A DNA stretch of 64,000 bases from positions 48,982-112,981 of the forward strand of contig CAZLJE010000016.1 of assembly GCA_964559835.1 (NCBI GenBank), in the 5' to 3' direction. Position 1 is the first letter of the stretch, and the number at the start of each line of letters is the position of its first letter. Both the position numbers and the translations under genes were made by a program. Shown piece by piece: positions 8,865 through 17,990 of this stretch. This DNA is from DAISJI01 sp964559835 (GTDB lineage: Bacteria; Acidobacteriota; Terriglobia; Terriglobales; Acidobacteriaceae). The notes under the pieces are model-generated. The model saw only the letters and a list, made by a program, of their open reading frames with translations. It was not told the origin of the DNA and did no database searches.

Positions 8865-9193
8865 GGTTGCAGGTTACTCACTTTGGATGAACGCAGCGTT
8901 ACAAAGAAGATTAATTTATACCTGTTTCACGATGCGAGATGACCACCAATGAAAAAATCCGCAGGGGCCATGCCGCAACTCGCAGACCATGATCACGCGT
9001 GTCCACGCGCGTGATTGACGATCTCCGCGTCGCTGCAAGGACCCCACGGAGTGGGAAGCAACTCAGTCGAATGCGCTTGCTGTCCGCTGAGTTGTTGAGT
9101 GCATCGTAGGGTCAGCGCTCGCCAGAGTCCAACGCAAAGAGTCGCTAAGTAGCATCGGAAATTCAGGTGAAGGAGTTGTTAATGGACGATGAA
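8865..9193. other. Intergenic region with two inverted repeats
   Basis: 329 bases between the LysR start and the alginate-lyase-like stop. No gene seen. Two features stand out. A near-symmetrical repeat ATCACGCG-N8-CGCGTGAT lies at 8992-9015. A second repeat, about CAACTCAG ... CTGAGTTG, lies at 9059-9094. The second is placed where the terminator of the long fucose operon should be, but no T-run follows on the minus strand, so a factor-independent terminator is not claimed. Confidence 0.5.
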
Positions 9194-10438
9194 TCAGCCC
9201 GTCGGGGAAGCAGTAGCATTTGCAGCGGTGGATAGAACGACGTCGGGACGTTCAGTCGCGTAGCGATCCAGCTTCAGAGCTGCGGCGCGATATTCCGGCG
9301 CGTGGATGCGGTCTGCGGCACGCATGAGAAGCGGAATGAGTTCCTTCCCCGTGATCGGATCCAGTTCCTGGTAAGGCCACTTGCGCGTGCCGTCCGCATA
9401 GGGCAACAGGAAGTCGAGCGCAGAGCGGATGCTCTGTCCATCTCTGCCTTTAAAGGTCCACAGGTCGACGCCGACACTCTCGCCCAGGCGGGCCAACTCA
9501 AACAGTGCTTCGAGATTGAACACGCTGTAGTGATACGACTTGGTGCGCGCGAGTTCGAGCGGCTGCGATCCGTCGGGCTGAAGCTGCGCGTCGATGCGTT
9601 TGTGCGCGACTGCTGAGAGCACGGATATGGCTAATTCGGAACGGCCGGTGAATAGCGCGAGAACGGCAACCTGCGCGTCGTAAAAGCTTCCATGATTGTT
9701 TTTCGCAGCGGCTTCTTCCTTGCCGTTGGCGCTGCTGAGCATCCATTCGAGGTACCTGGAACACCAATCGTGCAACGCGGCATCGTCGGATGCAGTCCAC
9801 GACGGTGAACCATTCAGCAGGCCAACACCGTCGACGATATTTCCGATCGAACGGGTCTCGATCAAGCCTGTCCCGCGTCCGTCGTTGTGCCCCTTCACCG
9901 CTTGCGCATATCGCAGATTCGGTTTCATGCGCGTGCGGGGATCGATGAACCATACTCGCAGGAGTTCCGTCGCCTTCTGCGCGTACCGCTCATCGCCGAA
10001 TATGTAGTAAGCGAGCGCGAGCTTTTCCGAGTTCGACATCACCCCGCCAAAATTCTGGTGGTCGGGAACTCCGCTCAACTCCGGATTGCGTTCTCCGTCG
10101 CGCCGGATGTACGGCAGGCCATTCGGGGACTTGGGATCAGGCCACCAGTACGGGGCAAGACTCATGTAGTCATGTTTGTCGCCACTCGGAGGCACACTCG
10201 TCTTGTCGATGACGGAAGCAGGTTTGACTGCGAGTGCACGTTCCGCGTCGCTGCGTATCGCCATAGCAACGGGAGACCCGGTTTTCCCGGATCGAACTTC
10301 GCCGCGAAGAGCTTGCAAAGCCTCCGGGCGGAGAATAAAGACGCGAGGCTTTGACGATTCCGTGGCAAAAGAGAAAACTCCGCTGATCAAGAGAAGCGTA
10401 AGCGTGCGAATGGCATTACGAAGTGTGCATCGTCCCAT
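9194..10438 (-). CDS. Secreted alginate-lyase-family protein (PF05426-type)
   Basis: Probable polysaccharide lyase or related exported enzyme; 414 aa. Seen: signal peptide in residues 1-27 (hydrophobic LTLLLISGVFSFA), then the family hallmark KHDYMSLAPYWWPDP near residue 90, FIDPRTRMKPNLRYAQAVKG, and KNNHGSFYDAQVA. These motifs define the alginate lyase superfamily fold (alpha/alpha toroid). Alginate is unlikely as substrate because the surroundings are pectin/fucose genes, and a second member (29953-31146) sits in the pectin cluster. It is the last gene of the leftward run, 27 bases after the KduI/IolB-like gene. Actual substrate unknown; a uronic-acid-containing glycan is the reasonable guess. 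Confidence 0.8.
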   Translation of the reverse strand: MGRCTLRNAIRTLTLLLISGVFSFATESSKPRVFILRPEALQALRGEVRSGKTGSPVAMAIRSDAERALAVKPASVIDKTSVPPSGDKHDYMSLAPYWWPDPKSPNGLPYIRRDGERNPELSGVPDHQNFGGVMSNSEKLALAYYIFGDERYAQKATELLRVWFIDPRTRMKPNLRYAQAVKGHNDGRGTGLIETRSIGNIVDGVGLLNGSPSWTASDDAALHDWCSRYLEWMLSSANGKEEAAAKNNHGSFYDAQVAVLALFTGRSELAISVLSAVAHKRIDAQLQPDGSQPLELARTKSYHYSVFNLEALFELARLGESVGVDLWTFKGRDGQSIRSALDFLLPYADGTRKWPYQELDPITGKELIPLLMRAADRIHAPEYRAAALKLDRYATERPDVVLSTAANATASPTG

Positions 10439-10465
10439 CGAGTTTCCTGTTCACCGGAGTACGCG

Positions 10466-11293
10466 CTAGTTCTTCCGGCCTCGTTCGAGTCCGGAGCCAC
10501 CCTGGTCGAAGCCGGGCTGAACATTGACCACTCCGAACTGCCGGTCTTCGACCTCACGGTGCGCTGCCATCGCCCAGAGGAAACATACGCGGTGATTTGG
10601 GACGGACACGTTGGGGTGGAAGCCGCTGGGCATGAGGACCGCATCGCCGTCGCGAACTACCGTCACCAGTTCGGGATATTCCGTGTTGTTGTAAACGAGC
10701 TGTATCGCATACGCGGGAGCCGGCATATCGAAAAACACGTACATCTCTTCCAGCATCCTGGCGTGCTCGTGGGGGGGCCAACTGGTCCAGTTGCCCGGCT
10801 CGGAATAGGTGAAGCCCGCCACGAGACGGCCCGCGTCGACATTCTTCGCCAGCAGCATATGAAGATGCCGCTCCGCGGAGGGGCTTCCGGTGACGAATTT
10901 CAGGCCGGGATCGGTCGAGATCTCCGCGAATCGCACGATCTGCAACGGATATTTGTTGTCCACGTCCGACGAGAACTCGGCGATGTCGACAGAAGCATCC
11001 GTCGAAACCTCGATGTGAGAATCGCGCGGGATATAGATCGCGTCGAATTGCCCGAGTGCCGTGTCAGATCCGGCGACCTTCACGCGCGCCTGTCCGGACA
11101 GAACGATGAGGCCGGTCTCCTGGTTCGCGTTGTCGAACGACACAGACGGGGTGGAGCGGTTCAGGATGATACGGCCGTAGGAGAGATGCCGGTTCGTGCT
11201 GTTCTTCGGCGACACGGAGATGTGGCGGCCCATTTGAGCGTTGGTCTTGCGGAATACCATGCGATCGATGGCCGCTTCGGTGACGACACTCAT
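10466..11293 (-). CDS. KduI/IolB-family uronate isomerase
   Basis: 275 aa double-cupin of the 5-keto-4-deoxyuronate / 5-deoxyglucuronate isomerase family. Seen: metal-site segment SWPPHEHARMLEEMYVFFD (His, His, Glu) in the C-terminal cupin and the later His in PSGFHPNV. The sequence GNWTSWPPHEH is closer to IolB than to enterobacterial KduI. No other inositol gene (iolC, D, E, G) is present, whereas two GH105 enzymes that release 4,5-unsaturated galacturonate are, so action on 5-keto-4-deoxyuronate (KduI role) is the better inference. Its ATG overlaps the preceding lut gene stop by four bases (11290-11293), showing translational coupling. Confidence 0.78.
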   Translation of the reverse strand: MSVVTEAAIDRMVFRKTNAQMGRHISVSPKNSTNRHLSYGRIILNRSTPSVSFDNANQETGLIVLSGQARVKVAGSDTALGQFDAIYIPRDSHIEVSTDASVDIAEFSSDVDNKYPLQIVRFAEISTDPGLKFVTGSPSAERHLHMLLAKNVDAGRLVAGFTYSEPGNWTSWPPHEHARMLEEMYVFFDMPAPAYAIQLVYNNTEYPELVTVVRDGDAVLMPSGFHPNVSVPNHRVCFLWAMAAHREVEDRQFGVVNVQPGFDQGGSGLERGRKN

Positions 11294-13578
11294 GATTGCG
11301 ACTCCTTTCGGGGTAAGAGCGTGGATGCCAGTAACTGCAAGGGGTGAATAACGCGGCGGCCCAGCATACCGTGCAATTGCTCCTGGCAGGAAGTGCCGCT
11401 CGCAACCAGAGTCCGGGGGCCATCAGCTTCCGACGCTCGCACTTGCTTCACCAGGTCCTCGCCCACCGCGATGCTGAGTTCGTAGTAATCCTTCTTATAA
11501 CCGAAACTACCCGCCATGCCGCAGCATTCGACGGTTGAGGTTACAACATCGAATCCCGCGACCCGGAGCAGTTGGACAGTCGGAGTCGCGGCGTTGATCG
11601 TCCGCTGCTGGCAGTGAGAATGGTAAAACACGCGTATTCCGAGCGGGGAACGCGACGCCGAAAACAGTTCAGCGGCAGAACGGCCCGACGCGTAAAGAAT
11701 CGAAGCAAGGTACTCGATCACGTCGAACGAATGGTCGTGAATGGGTTCGAAGAGCGCGCGATCGGTCCCCGTGAGCAGGTGTCGATTATCGAGCCGCAAC
11801 ATCGCCAGAACGCTCGGTTCGACCACCACGATTTCTCTGCCCTCTTCTATATATCTCCGCAATACTCCAGCGGTGCTGGTCGCTTGGCGCGAAGCAGTCG
11901 CGATCAGGCCTTGCGAAAGTGCTGCTCTGCCGTCCGGAAGGACCTCGCTGACGGTGACGTCCACTCCCGCCGCGGAGAGCACTTCAATCGCGGCCAGTCC
12001 GCGCTCGGGCGAGTTGTAGTTCGTAAAGACGTCGGCCATCAGAACGGCTTTTGCTACGGGCGCCGGTGCAAAACGTGGTGCGCGTTGCTGCGAGCGAACG
12101 AGCGTCTCGGCAGCGAATGGCGGAAGCGTGCGACGGCGGTGTACTCCCAGGATTTTTTCCATCGCTACGCGCACTATCGGAATTCGGGAAATTCGATTGG
12201 TAACGCCAGGAACATGCGATGACCATTTACCGATCACATCGAAGCGTCCGAAGAAGAGTTTGGATAGGGGCGCGCCCGCGTCTGCCGCTGGAGCACTGAG
12301 CACCTGGTCGCGCATCTTTGCCCAGGCGGATGAATCGGTGGCGTTCAAGCGCTGGCGCAGCGCCGTGTTCAGCCACGGAATATCGATGCGCACAGGGCAT
12401 TGATTCACGCAACGCGAACATCCCGTGCAAAGCTCCGAGAAGCGCGCGTGCAGCAGCGATCGCGTGCCTGCCTCCCACGAGCCTCCAATGCCGCCTGAAT
12501 ACGTTTCGCCGCCAAAGGCGTGGCCACCAACCGTCTGAAAATTTGCGCACGAATTCAGGCACGCACTGCAACGGATGCAATACAGGCCCTCATGCAGGAT
12601 GGGGTCTTCCCTCATCCGTGTACGCCCGTTGTCGACAATTACCAGGTGGAACTCACGGCGGGGAGACGAACCGTCGTCGGTCAGGACCGGAGTGCTCAGG
12701 GGCGGGGTGATGATCGAGGTGTACGAACTCATCGGCTGGCCGGTCGCGCTGGCGGCGAGCAGCTCGATGAACGGCACAAGATCGGAGCGCGTCGGCAGCA
12801 CCTTTTCAATGCCCGCGATGGCGATATGGACGGGCGGCATGATGGCCGACATGCGAATGTTCGCCTCGCTCTCCACCAGGACCAGCGTACCGGAATCGGC
12901 GATGACAAAATTTGCGCCGGTGATGCCGACGTCGGCGGCGAGGAATTTCTCACGGAGTCGCTCGCGTGCGAATCTCGTCAGGTCTTCGCCCGTGTCGAGT
13001 GGGAGTTCAGTCTTGAACACGCGCCTGAACAGGTCGGTGATGCGCTCGCGGCTGTAGTGAATAGCGGGCGCGATCACATGGGACGGCTGCTCGCCCGCCG
13101 CCTGAAGGATGAACTCCGCCAAATCAGTCTCCACCACCTCGATGCCGGCGACTTCGAGAGCGTGGTTCAGGCCGACCTCCTCGGAGGTCATGCTCTTCCC
13201 TTTTACGACGCACCGCGCTGAAGCACTGCGACAAACTTCGGTGATATACCGTCGCGCGTCCGCCGCTGTGGGAGCGAGATAGAAGTGACCACCGCGTCCG
13301 GTGACGCTTTGTTCGAGCTGCACGAGGAGTTCAGCGGAGCGCGCAATCGCGTCTTCTTTGGCCCTACGTGCCGCATCTTTTAGCGCATCGTAGTCGGCAA
13401 GCCGGGAAACCGCGGCATACCGCCCGCGGTTGAAGGTTTGCGTATTGTGCCGGACCGCAGCGCTTTCCATCCCGAGCGCCATACGGATCGCCGCAACCAG
13501 AGCGGTCTTGCGGCTCTTATCGGCGACCGCGCGAGGCGATTCGAGATTCGGCGCTGTGGCGGTAAGCATCGCGTTCAC
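11290..13578 (-). CDS. Fused LutB-LutA lactate-oxidation iron-sulphur protein
   Basis: 762 aa. Order of domains: LUD/LutB-like domain (about residues 60-300; STGTLVLVESE-type motif at 228-238), two 4Fe-4S clusters (CIRCSACLNSC at 334-344; CTGCSRCVNQCP at 384-395), then a LutA/GlpC-like half with cysteine-rich motif HSHCQQR and VECCGMAGSFGYKKDYYE near residue 690. LutA and LutB are normally separate; here they are one chain. The first CCG motif of the LutA half is degenerate (LPDGRAALSQG where CCGR is expected). Known role of the family: oxidation of L-lactate to pyruvate. Here lactate would come from the fucose pathway encoded by the same operon. It overlaps lutC by 4 bases (ATGA). Confidence 0.85.
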   Translation of the reverse strand: MNAMLTATAPNLESPRAVADKSRKTALVAAIRMALGMESAAVRHNTQTFNRGRYAAVSRLADYDALKDAARRAKEDAIARSAELLVQLEQSVTGRGGHFYLAPTAADARRYITEVCRSASARCVVKGKSMTSEEVGLNHALEVAGIEVVETDLAEFILQAAGEQPSHVIAPAIHYSRERITDLFRRVFKTELPLDTGEDLTRFARERLREKFLAADVGITGANFVIADSGTLVLVESEANIRMSAIMPPVHIAIAGIEKVLPTRSDLVPFIELLAASATGQPMSSYTSIITPPLSTPVLTDDGSSPRREFHLVIVDNGRTRMREDPILHEGLYCIRCSACLNSCANFQTVGGHAFGGETYSGGIGGSWEAGTRSLLHARFSELCTGCSRCVNQCPVRIDIPWLNTALRQRLNATDSSAWAKMRDQVLSAPAADAGAPLSKLFFGRFDVIGKWSSHVPGVTNRISRIPIVRVAMEKILGVHRRRTLPPFAAETLVRSQQRAPRFAPAPVAKAVLMADVFTNYNSPERGLAAIEVLSAAGVDVTVSEVLPDGRAALSQGLIATASRQATSTAGVLRRYIEEGREIVVVEPSVLAMLRLDNRHLLTGTDRALFEPIHDHSFDVIEYLASILYASGRSAAELFSASRSPLGIRVFYHSHCQQRTINAATPTVQLLRVAGFDVVTSTVECCGMAGSFGYKKDYYELSIAVGEDLVKQVRASEADGPRTLVASGTSCQEQLHGMLGRRVIHPLQLLASTLLPRKESQS

Positions 13579-14141
13579 ACCAGCACCAGGATATGGAGAA
13601 AATGCGGACCGTGGACTCCTCGCACCAACGGCCCCATGTCGGCAGTCGCGCTCGGCCCGGTTATGTAAACGAAATTGGCGCGGAGGCCTTCGCCGTTCAG
13701 CCGGTCGCGACGAAAGAGATCGCTGGGGCGTTCGACGATCCGATCGGAATCCACAAGGACCACATGCGTGCGCGCGAGCAGGCTGGCGTATCCGGTGATT
13801 CCACTGTCGACACGCACGCAGACCGTACCTGTCGTTGCGATGGCCGCGAACGCGTCGGTTATGCCGACATCGGCTGTGGCGAGGGCACTACGGGTCCGCT
13901 CCGAGATCACGTTCGGCAACTTGCGGCAGAGAGCAAGCAGATCGCCACTGATATCGCCGGCGCCGGCCACGACGATGCGCTTTGCGTCGGGGACAGATTT
14001 CGTTACAGCACTGGCGATAGCCGCCGCGGACCGCTGCACGCACTCAACCGTCGCTGCGACCGCTTGCGCCTCTGCGACAAACCGGTCGACCATCTGCGCT
14101 CGATCTGCGCCAGCCCTCTCCATGGTCGCGCTAACACTCAT
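13575..14141 (-). CDS. lutC: LutC-like LUD-domain protein
   Basis: 188 aa, near the LutC family length (about 215-240 aa) but slightly short at the N-terminus. Seen: LUD-domain core ADVGITDAFAAIATTGTVCV and the C-terminal ITGPSATADMGPLVRGVHGP, where LutC normally reads TGPSRTADIE--LGVHGP. It is part of the three-part L-lactate oxidase complex; its partners LutA and LutB are fused in the next gene, whose start it overlaps by 4 bases. It also overlaps the preceding FAH-family stop by 11 bases. Such tight packing supports a single mRNA linking diketo-acid cleavage (lactate formation) with lactate oxidation. Confidence 0.85.
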   Translation of the reverse strand: MSVSATMERAGADRAQMVDRFVAEAQAVAATVECVQRSAAAIASAVTKSVPDAKRIVVAGAGDISGDLLALCRKLPNVISERTRSALATADVGITDAFAAIATTGTVCVRVDSGITGYASLLARTHVVLVDSDRIVERPSDLFRRDRLNGEGLRANFVYITGPSATADMGPLVRGVHGPHFLHILVLV

Positions 14142-14934
14142 TCGCCACCGGATTGGTAAGCGTTCCGATCTTCTCGATCACGATGCTGACCTCGTCTCCC
14201 GCACGCAACCAGCGCGGAGGTTTCTGTGCCATGCCGATCCCGTGTGGAGTACCGGTAAAAATTATCGTACCCGGAAGCAGTGTCGTACTCTGGCTGAGGA
14301 AGGAAACCAGCTCCGCGACACCGAAGATCATGTCGTTCGTGTTCCACGCCTGCATGGTTTCGCCATTCAGCACGGTCGAGATTGCGAGCGAGTTCGGATC
14401 GGGAATGTCGTCTCGCGTCACGATACATGGTCCCAGCGGCGCGAACGTATCGAAAGTCTTCCCCCGACACCACTGGCTCCCTCCCAGCTTCAACTGCCAA
14501 TCGCGAGCGCTGACATCGTTTCCACAGGTGTAGCCGAACACGTATTCCAGCGCCGTCTCGCGCGTGACGTTTTTGCAGAGCTTGCCGATCACCACCACCA
14601 ACTCGCACTCGTAATCTACCTCGTTACTGCGCGCAGTGGTGGGAATCATGATCGGACCGCCAGGATCCTGGACGCTGTTCACTCCCTTGGCAAACACGAC
14701 CGGGTTCACCGGTATTACCATGCCAGCCTCTTCTGCATGCCGTCGATAATTCAGGCCAATGCACCAGATCGCGCTCGGCACGATCGGAGCCAACAGCCGC
14801 GACACCTCGGCGCGAGCATCCGTGATGCGGAACGAATCGAACAGATCTCCCGCGATCACGTAAAACTCGCCATCCCCCTGGTCCGCCGCGTATCCGGATT
14901 TACCACTGCCGTTCTCGTAACGAATAATCTTCAT
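14131..14934 (-). CDS. FAH-family hydrolase, probable 2,4-diketo-3-deoxy-L-fuconate hydrolase
   Basis: 267 aa, fumarylacetoacetate-hydrolase C-terminal fold. Metal ligands visible: Glu109 and Glu111 (DYECELVVVIG) and Asp140 (GNDVSARDWQ); also RGKTFDTFAPLGP and TGTPHGIG, all canonical. Members of this branch hydrolyse 2,4-diketo-3-deoxy-fuconate/rhamnonate to pyruvate and L-lactate. The neighbours make that reaction likely: upstream are fucose dehydrogenase, lactonase, dehydratase and ketodeoxyfuconate dehydrogenase, and downstream are the lactate-oxidising Lut proteins. It lies 5 bases after the fucosidase stop. An alternative is acylpyruvate hydrolase. Confidence 0.85.
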   Translation of the reverse strand: MKIIRYENGSGKSGYAADQGDGEFYVIAGDLFDSFRITDARAEVSRLLAPIVPSAIWCIGLNYRRHAEEAGMVIPVNPVVFAKGVNSVQDPGGPIMIPTTARSNEVDYECELVVVIGKLCKNVTRETALEYVFGYTCGNDVSARDWQLKLGGSQWCRGKTFDTFAPLGPCIVTRDDIPDPNSLAISTVLNGETMQAWNTNDMIFGVAELVSFLSQSTTLLPGTIIFTGTPHGIGMAQKPPRWLRAGDEVSIVIEKIGTLTNPVANEC

Positions 14935-14939
14935 GTCGC

Positions 14940-16301
14940 TTAGCTATTGGTGACATTGACTTGCTCGCGTGGCTTTTCTTTGCGCACGAAGATGGAATCC
15001 TGGGTGGGGGCGGCGTCGCACTCAAGCGCAATAGTCGTCAAAGGATGATCCGGCGGCTGTTGCGGCAGACCGAGGATGCGCACGCGGAATGTGTCTTGCA
15101 CGAATTTCAGCGGCTGGCCCGTTGCGTGCATGCGGGCGGACTTCACCTGCTGCTGCATGCCGCTAAAGGCCGCAACTTCGCCGGGCCAATAATGAATGTG
15201 CATGTAGAGCGTGTTGCCGGTGCGTGTGAAGCTCGCGTAGTTGTTGCGGCGGACCTGGCACACCTCGGACTGGCGGACGGTCTCGCCATTGCGGTCCATC
15301 CACTGCCCAACTTCGCGAAGGATACGCACCGACTCCTCAGGCACGGAGCCGTCCGGTTTCGGGCCGATGTTCAGCAGGTAGTTCCCTGTGTCGCGGCAGC
15401 AAGTAATGAGGTTGCGGATGACTGTCCTGGGTGTCTTCCAGTTGTCGTCCGACGCCTGGTATCCCCAACTGTCGTTGAGGGTCATGCACGATTCCCATGC
15501 ACGGCCGCCGGTCTCGGCGGTGATCTTCTGTTCCGGCGTCGCGAAATCGCCGGGGAGCTTGTTGCGATTGTTGACGATGATATCCGGCTGGAGCTTGAAC
15601 ACCATCTCGTTCATCTTGTCGGATTCCCATCCCTGACGGTCGAGAGGCCAGGAAACGTCGTACCAGAGCACATCGACCTTGCCGTAGTTCGTCATGAGTT
15701 CGCGGACGTGCGTGTGGATGTAATCGACGAAGCGCCGGCGGGCAGCCTCGTCGGTCGCGCAGCGCGCGCCGTCCGGATGGTGCCAGTCCATCAGCGAGTA
15801 ATAAAAGCCGACGCGCATGCCTTCGGCCCGCGCGGCGTCGACATATTCCCTCACCAGGTCGCGTCCGGGGCCCTGTTTGGGCGCGCAGTAATCCGTCGTC
15901 TCAGTCGCGAAATTGCAGAAGCCCTCATGGTGCTTCGTCGTCATGACCATGTATTTCTGGCCCGCGGCTTTCGCGAGTTCGGCCCATTCTCGAGCAGCAT
16001 TCGGCTTCGGACGAAAACGCTTCGCCAGCGATTCGTATTCGGCGACTGGAATCCCTTCGTTCTCCATCACCCATTCGTGGCGACCGAGTACGCTGTACAG
16101 ACCCCAATGAATGAACATCCCAAAGCGTGCTTCGTGCCACCACTTCATCCGGCGAGCACGGTCAGCAGGATCGCCAGTCTGCGGCGGTTCATTCTGCGGG
16201 GGCACGAGTTGGCCCGACATATTGAGAGGCAGCGCGGCGACTCCCGCGGCCGTTGCAGCTCCTGCCAACCACTCGCGCCTTGTGATTCCAGAGTTCTTCA
16301 T
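14940..16301 (-). CDS. Exported alpha-L-fucosidase (GH29)
   Basis: 453 aa. Tat-type signal at the N-terminus (TRREWLAGAATAAGVAALP), then the GH29 barrel: WWHEARFGMFIHWGLYS (residues 54-70), TTKHHEGFCNF, and the nucleophile Asp215 in VDVLWYDVSWP. C-terminal part is short beta-domain. Retaining hydrolysis of terminal alpha-L-fucosyl residues in the periplasm or outside the cell. It sits inside the L-fucose catabolic operon between the mutarotase and the diketo hydrolase, so fucose release and use are co-expressed. A GH95 enzyme elsewhere in the window (37730-40126) gives complementary, inverting cleavage of alpha-1,2 linkages. Confidence 0.93.
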   Translation of the reverse strand: MKNSGITRREWLAGAATAAGVAALPLNMSGQLVPPQNEPPQTGDPADRARRMKWWHEARFGMFIHWGLYSVLGRHEWVMENEGIPVAEYESLAKRFRPKPNAAREWAELAKAAGQKYMVMTTKHHEGFCNFATETTDYCAPKQGPGRDLVREYVDAARAEGMRVGFYYSLMDWHHPDGARCATDEAARRRFVDYIHTHVRELMTNYGKVDVLWYDVSWPLDRQGWESDKMNEMVFKLQPDIIVNNRNKLPGDFATPEQKITAETGGRAWESCMTLNDSWGYQASDDNWKTPRTVIRNLITCCRDTGNYLLNIGPKPDGSVPEESVRILREVGQWMDRNGETVRQSEVCQVRRNNYASFTRTGNTLYMHIHYWPGEVAAFSGMQQQVKSARMHATGQPLKFVQDTFRVRILGLPQQPPDHPLTTIALECDAAPTQDSIFVRKEKPREQVNVTNS

Positions 16302-16320
16302 TCGTCTCCTTGTCTCCTGA

Positions 16321-16659
16321 TCATTGCGATTGCAGGCTGAAAATACGTTTCATCGGCAGCCACTTTTGTCCGGGTTTGGCCTCGGCCAGCGGCTGTTGGA
16401 ATCGCCACATCAAGTCTTCCCACTCGCGCACCTTCGGGTCGGCGGCATCGGCCTGCGCTTTCCGTTCCGGCGAGAAGGTGTCATCCACTTCCATGATCAT
16501 GAACATCCGAGTGCCGAACCGATAGATCTCCAGATCCAGGACTCCCGCGTCTTTCAGGCTGCGAGTAATCTCCGGCCAGATCTTCTCGTGATACTTTTCA
16601 TATTCGGCGATCAGCTTCGGATCGTCCTTGAGATCGAGCGTCAGACAATAGCGCCGCAT
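16321..16659 (-). CDS. RhaM-family sugar mutarotase, probably acting on L-fucose
   Basis: 112 aa, DUF718/L-rhamnose mutarotase fold. Seen: the conserved YEKYHEKIWPEITRSLKDAG (residues 20-39, with the catalytic His), IYRFGTRMFMIMEV, and the terminal WEDLMWRFQQPLAEAKPG with the paired Trp residues. Interconverts alpha and beta pyranose anomers. No rhamnose gene is present, while the 1-base overlap with the FucP start/stop (TGATG at 16657-16661) ties it to fucose; RhaM-family mutarotases also occur in other bacterial fucose operons. Confidence 0.88.
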   Translation of the reverse strand: MRRYCLTLDLKDDPKLIAEYEKYHEKIWPEITRSLKDAGVLDLEIYRFGTRMFMIMEVDDTFSPERKAQADAADPKVREWEDLMWRFQQPLAEAKPGQKWLPMKRIFSLQSQ

Positions 16660-17975
16660 CAGTGTCCTTCCGCGACAGCCGCTACGGGCAATTCGCTCTG
16701 CACTTGCTTATATCCTGTGATCGCGAAGTAAAGGATGTAGGCATAGCAAACCAGCGGAACGACGAATGCCGCCTGGATGTTTGCCGCGTCCGAGATCCGC
16801 CCCATAATGACCGGAAAAACCGCGCCGCCGGCTATGGCCATCACCATCAGCGACGAACCGCGCTTTGTCGCGGGGCCTAAACTCTTGATGCCCAGCGCGA
16901 AGATCGTCGGGAACATGATCGAATGGAAGAAACCGATGAAGACAATGGCCCATACCGGCACGATGCCGTTCGCCACCAGCACGATCGTGGCGCAGATCAG
17001 GCTTCCGGCGGCGAAGATCGAAAGCAGACGAGGCGCCGGAATGCTCTTCATCAGGGCGGATCCGGCGAACCGTCCCACCATGAAACCACCCTGGTGGCCC
17101 ATCAGGTAGTACGCGGCGAATTGCGCGGTCATGCCGGGAACCGTGTGCTGCGCCAGCCGGATGACGAAGCTCGCGACGCCGACCTGCGCGCCGACATAAA
17201 AGAACTGCGCAATCACGCCCTTCACCAGGTGCGGATGCGAAAGCACTGACTCTCTACCGGCGGCGTGTTGCTCGCGCTTCTGTTCCGAAGTATCGATCAC
17301 ATCCGGAAGATGCGTGATTCCAATCAACACGGCGACGACCAGGAATATACCGGCGATCATCACGTACGGGAGCTTGACGGTGCTTGCGGCGGCGGACCGA
17401 TAGGCCTCAACCTGCGCGGCACTCATTACGGCGAGCTGCGCCGGCGCGTATTCGGTCCCCGTCAGGATGAACGTGCGGCCGATCAGCGGCGAGATGAACG
17501 CTCCGACGGCATTGAAAGATTGCGCGAAGTTCAGCCGGCGTTCCGCGCTTTCGGGTGGGCCGAGGATGGTTACGTACGGATTCGCGGCGACTTCGAGAAA
17601 ACTCTGTCCGCAAGCCATGATGAAAAGCGCGAACAAAAAGAAGCTATATGCGCCGATACTGGAAGCCGGCACGAACAGCAGCGCACCCGCTGCGCACAAC
17701 ATCAATCCCGTGAGGATCCCTTTCTTGTAGCCGATGCGCTCCATCAACTTCCCGGCCGGAAAGGCGGCCAGGCAGTAACCGCCGAAGAACGCGAACTGGA
17801 TGAGCGATGACCGGGTGTCTGTCAACGCGAATGCGATCTTGAATCGCGGGATCAGAACGTCGTTCAGGTTCACCCCGAACGCCCACAGGAAGAACAGCGC
17901 GGTGATCAGAACGAATGGCAGCGCGTATCGTCGATCGCTGAACGGTACGGCTGCGGGTCTGCGGCCGGAACTCAT
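16659..17975 (-). CDS. fucP: L-fucose:proton symporter (FucP family)
   Basis: 438 aa, 12 predicted membrane helices, inner membrane. Seen: the FucP hallmark FFLWAFGVNLNDVLIPRFK in helix 1 (residues 28-46, including the Asn and Asp of the substrate/proton site), GQSFLEVAANPYVTILGP in helix 4, and a second-half GHQGGFMVGRFAGS. FucP-family members take up L-fucose, but related ones carry glucose/galactose (GluP). Location between fucose dehydrogenase and mutarotase strongly favours L-fucose. The gene starts 15 bases after the fucose dehydrogenase stop. Confidence 0.92.
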   Translation of the reverse strand: MSSGRRPAAVPFSDRRYALPFVLITALFFLWAFGVNLNDVLIPRFKIAFALTDTRSSLIQFAFFGGYCLAAFPAGKLMERIGYKKGILTGLMLCAAGALLFVPASSIGAYSFFLFALFIMACGQSFLEVAANPYVTILGPPESAERRLNFAQSFNAVGAFISPLIGRTFILTGTEYAPAQLAVMSAAQVEAYRSAAASTVKLPYVMIAGIFLVVAVLIGITHLPDVIDTSEQKREQHAAGRESVLSHPHLVKGVIAQFFYVGAQVGVASFVIRLAQHTVPGMTAQFAAYYLMGHQGGFMVGRFAGSALMKSIPAPRLLSIFAAGSLICATIVLVANGIVPVWAIVFIGFFHSIMFPTIFALGIKSLGPATKRGSSLMVMAIAGGAVFPVIMGRISDAANIQAAFVVPLVCYAYILYFAITGYKQVQSELPVAAVAEGH

Positions 17976-17990
17976 CTTCTGCCGATCTCC

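Noticed and set aside
8920..8945. Possible operator copy TTTCACGATGCGAGA before LysR
   Set aside because: Second half poorly matches TGAAA, and there is no partner 21 bp away on either side.
14961..16340. 459-codon plus-strand frame
   Set aside because: Antisense to the GH29 fucosidase, whose catalytic motifs are clear. No domain in the antisense product.
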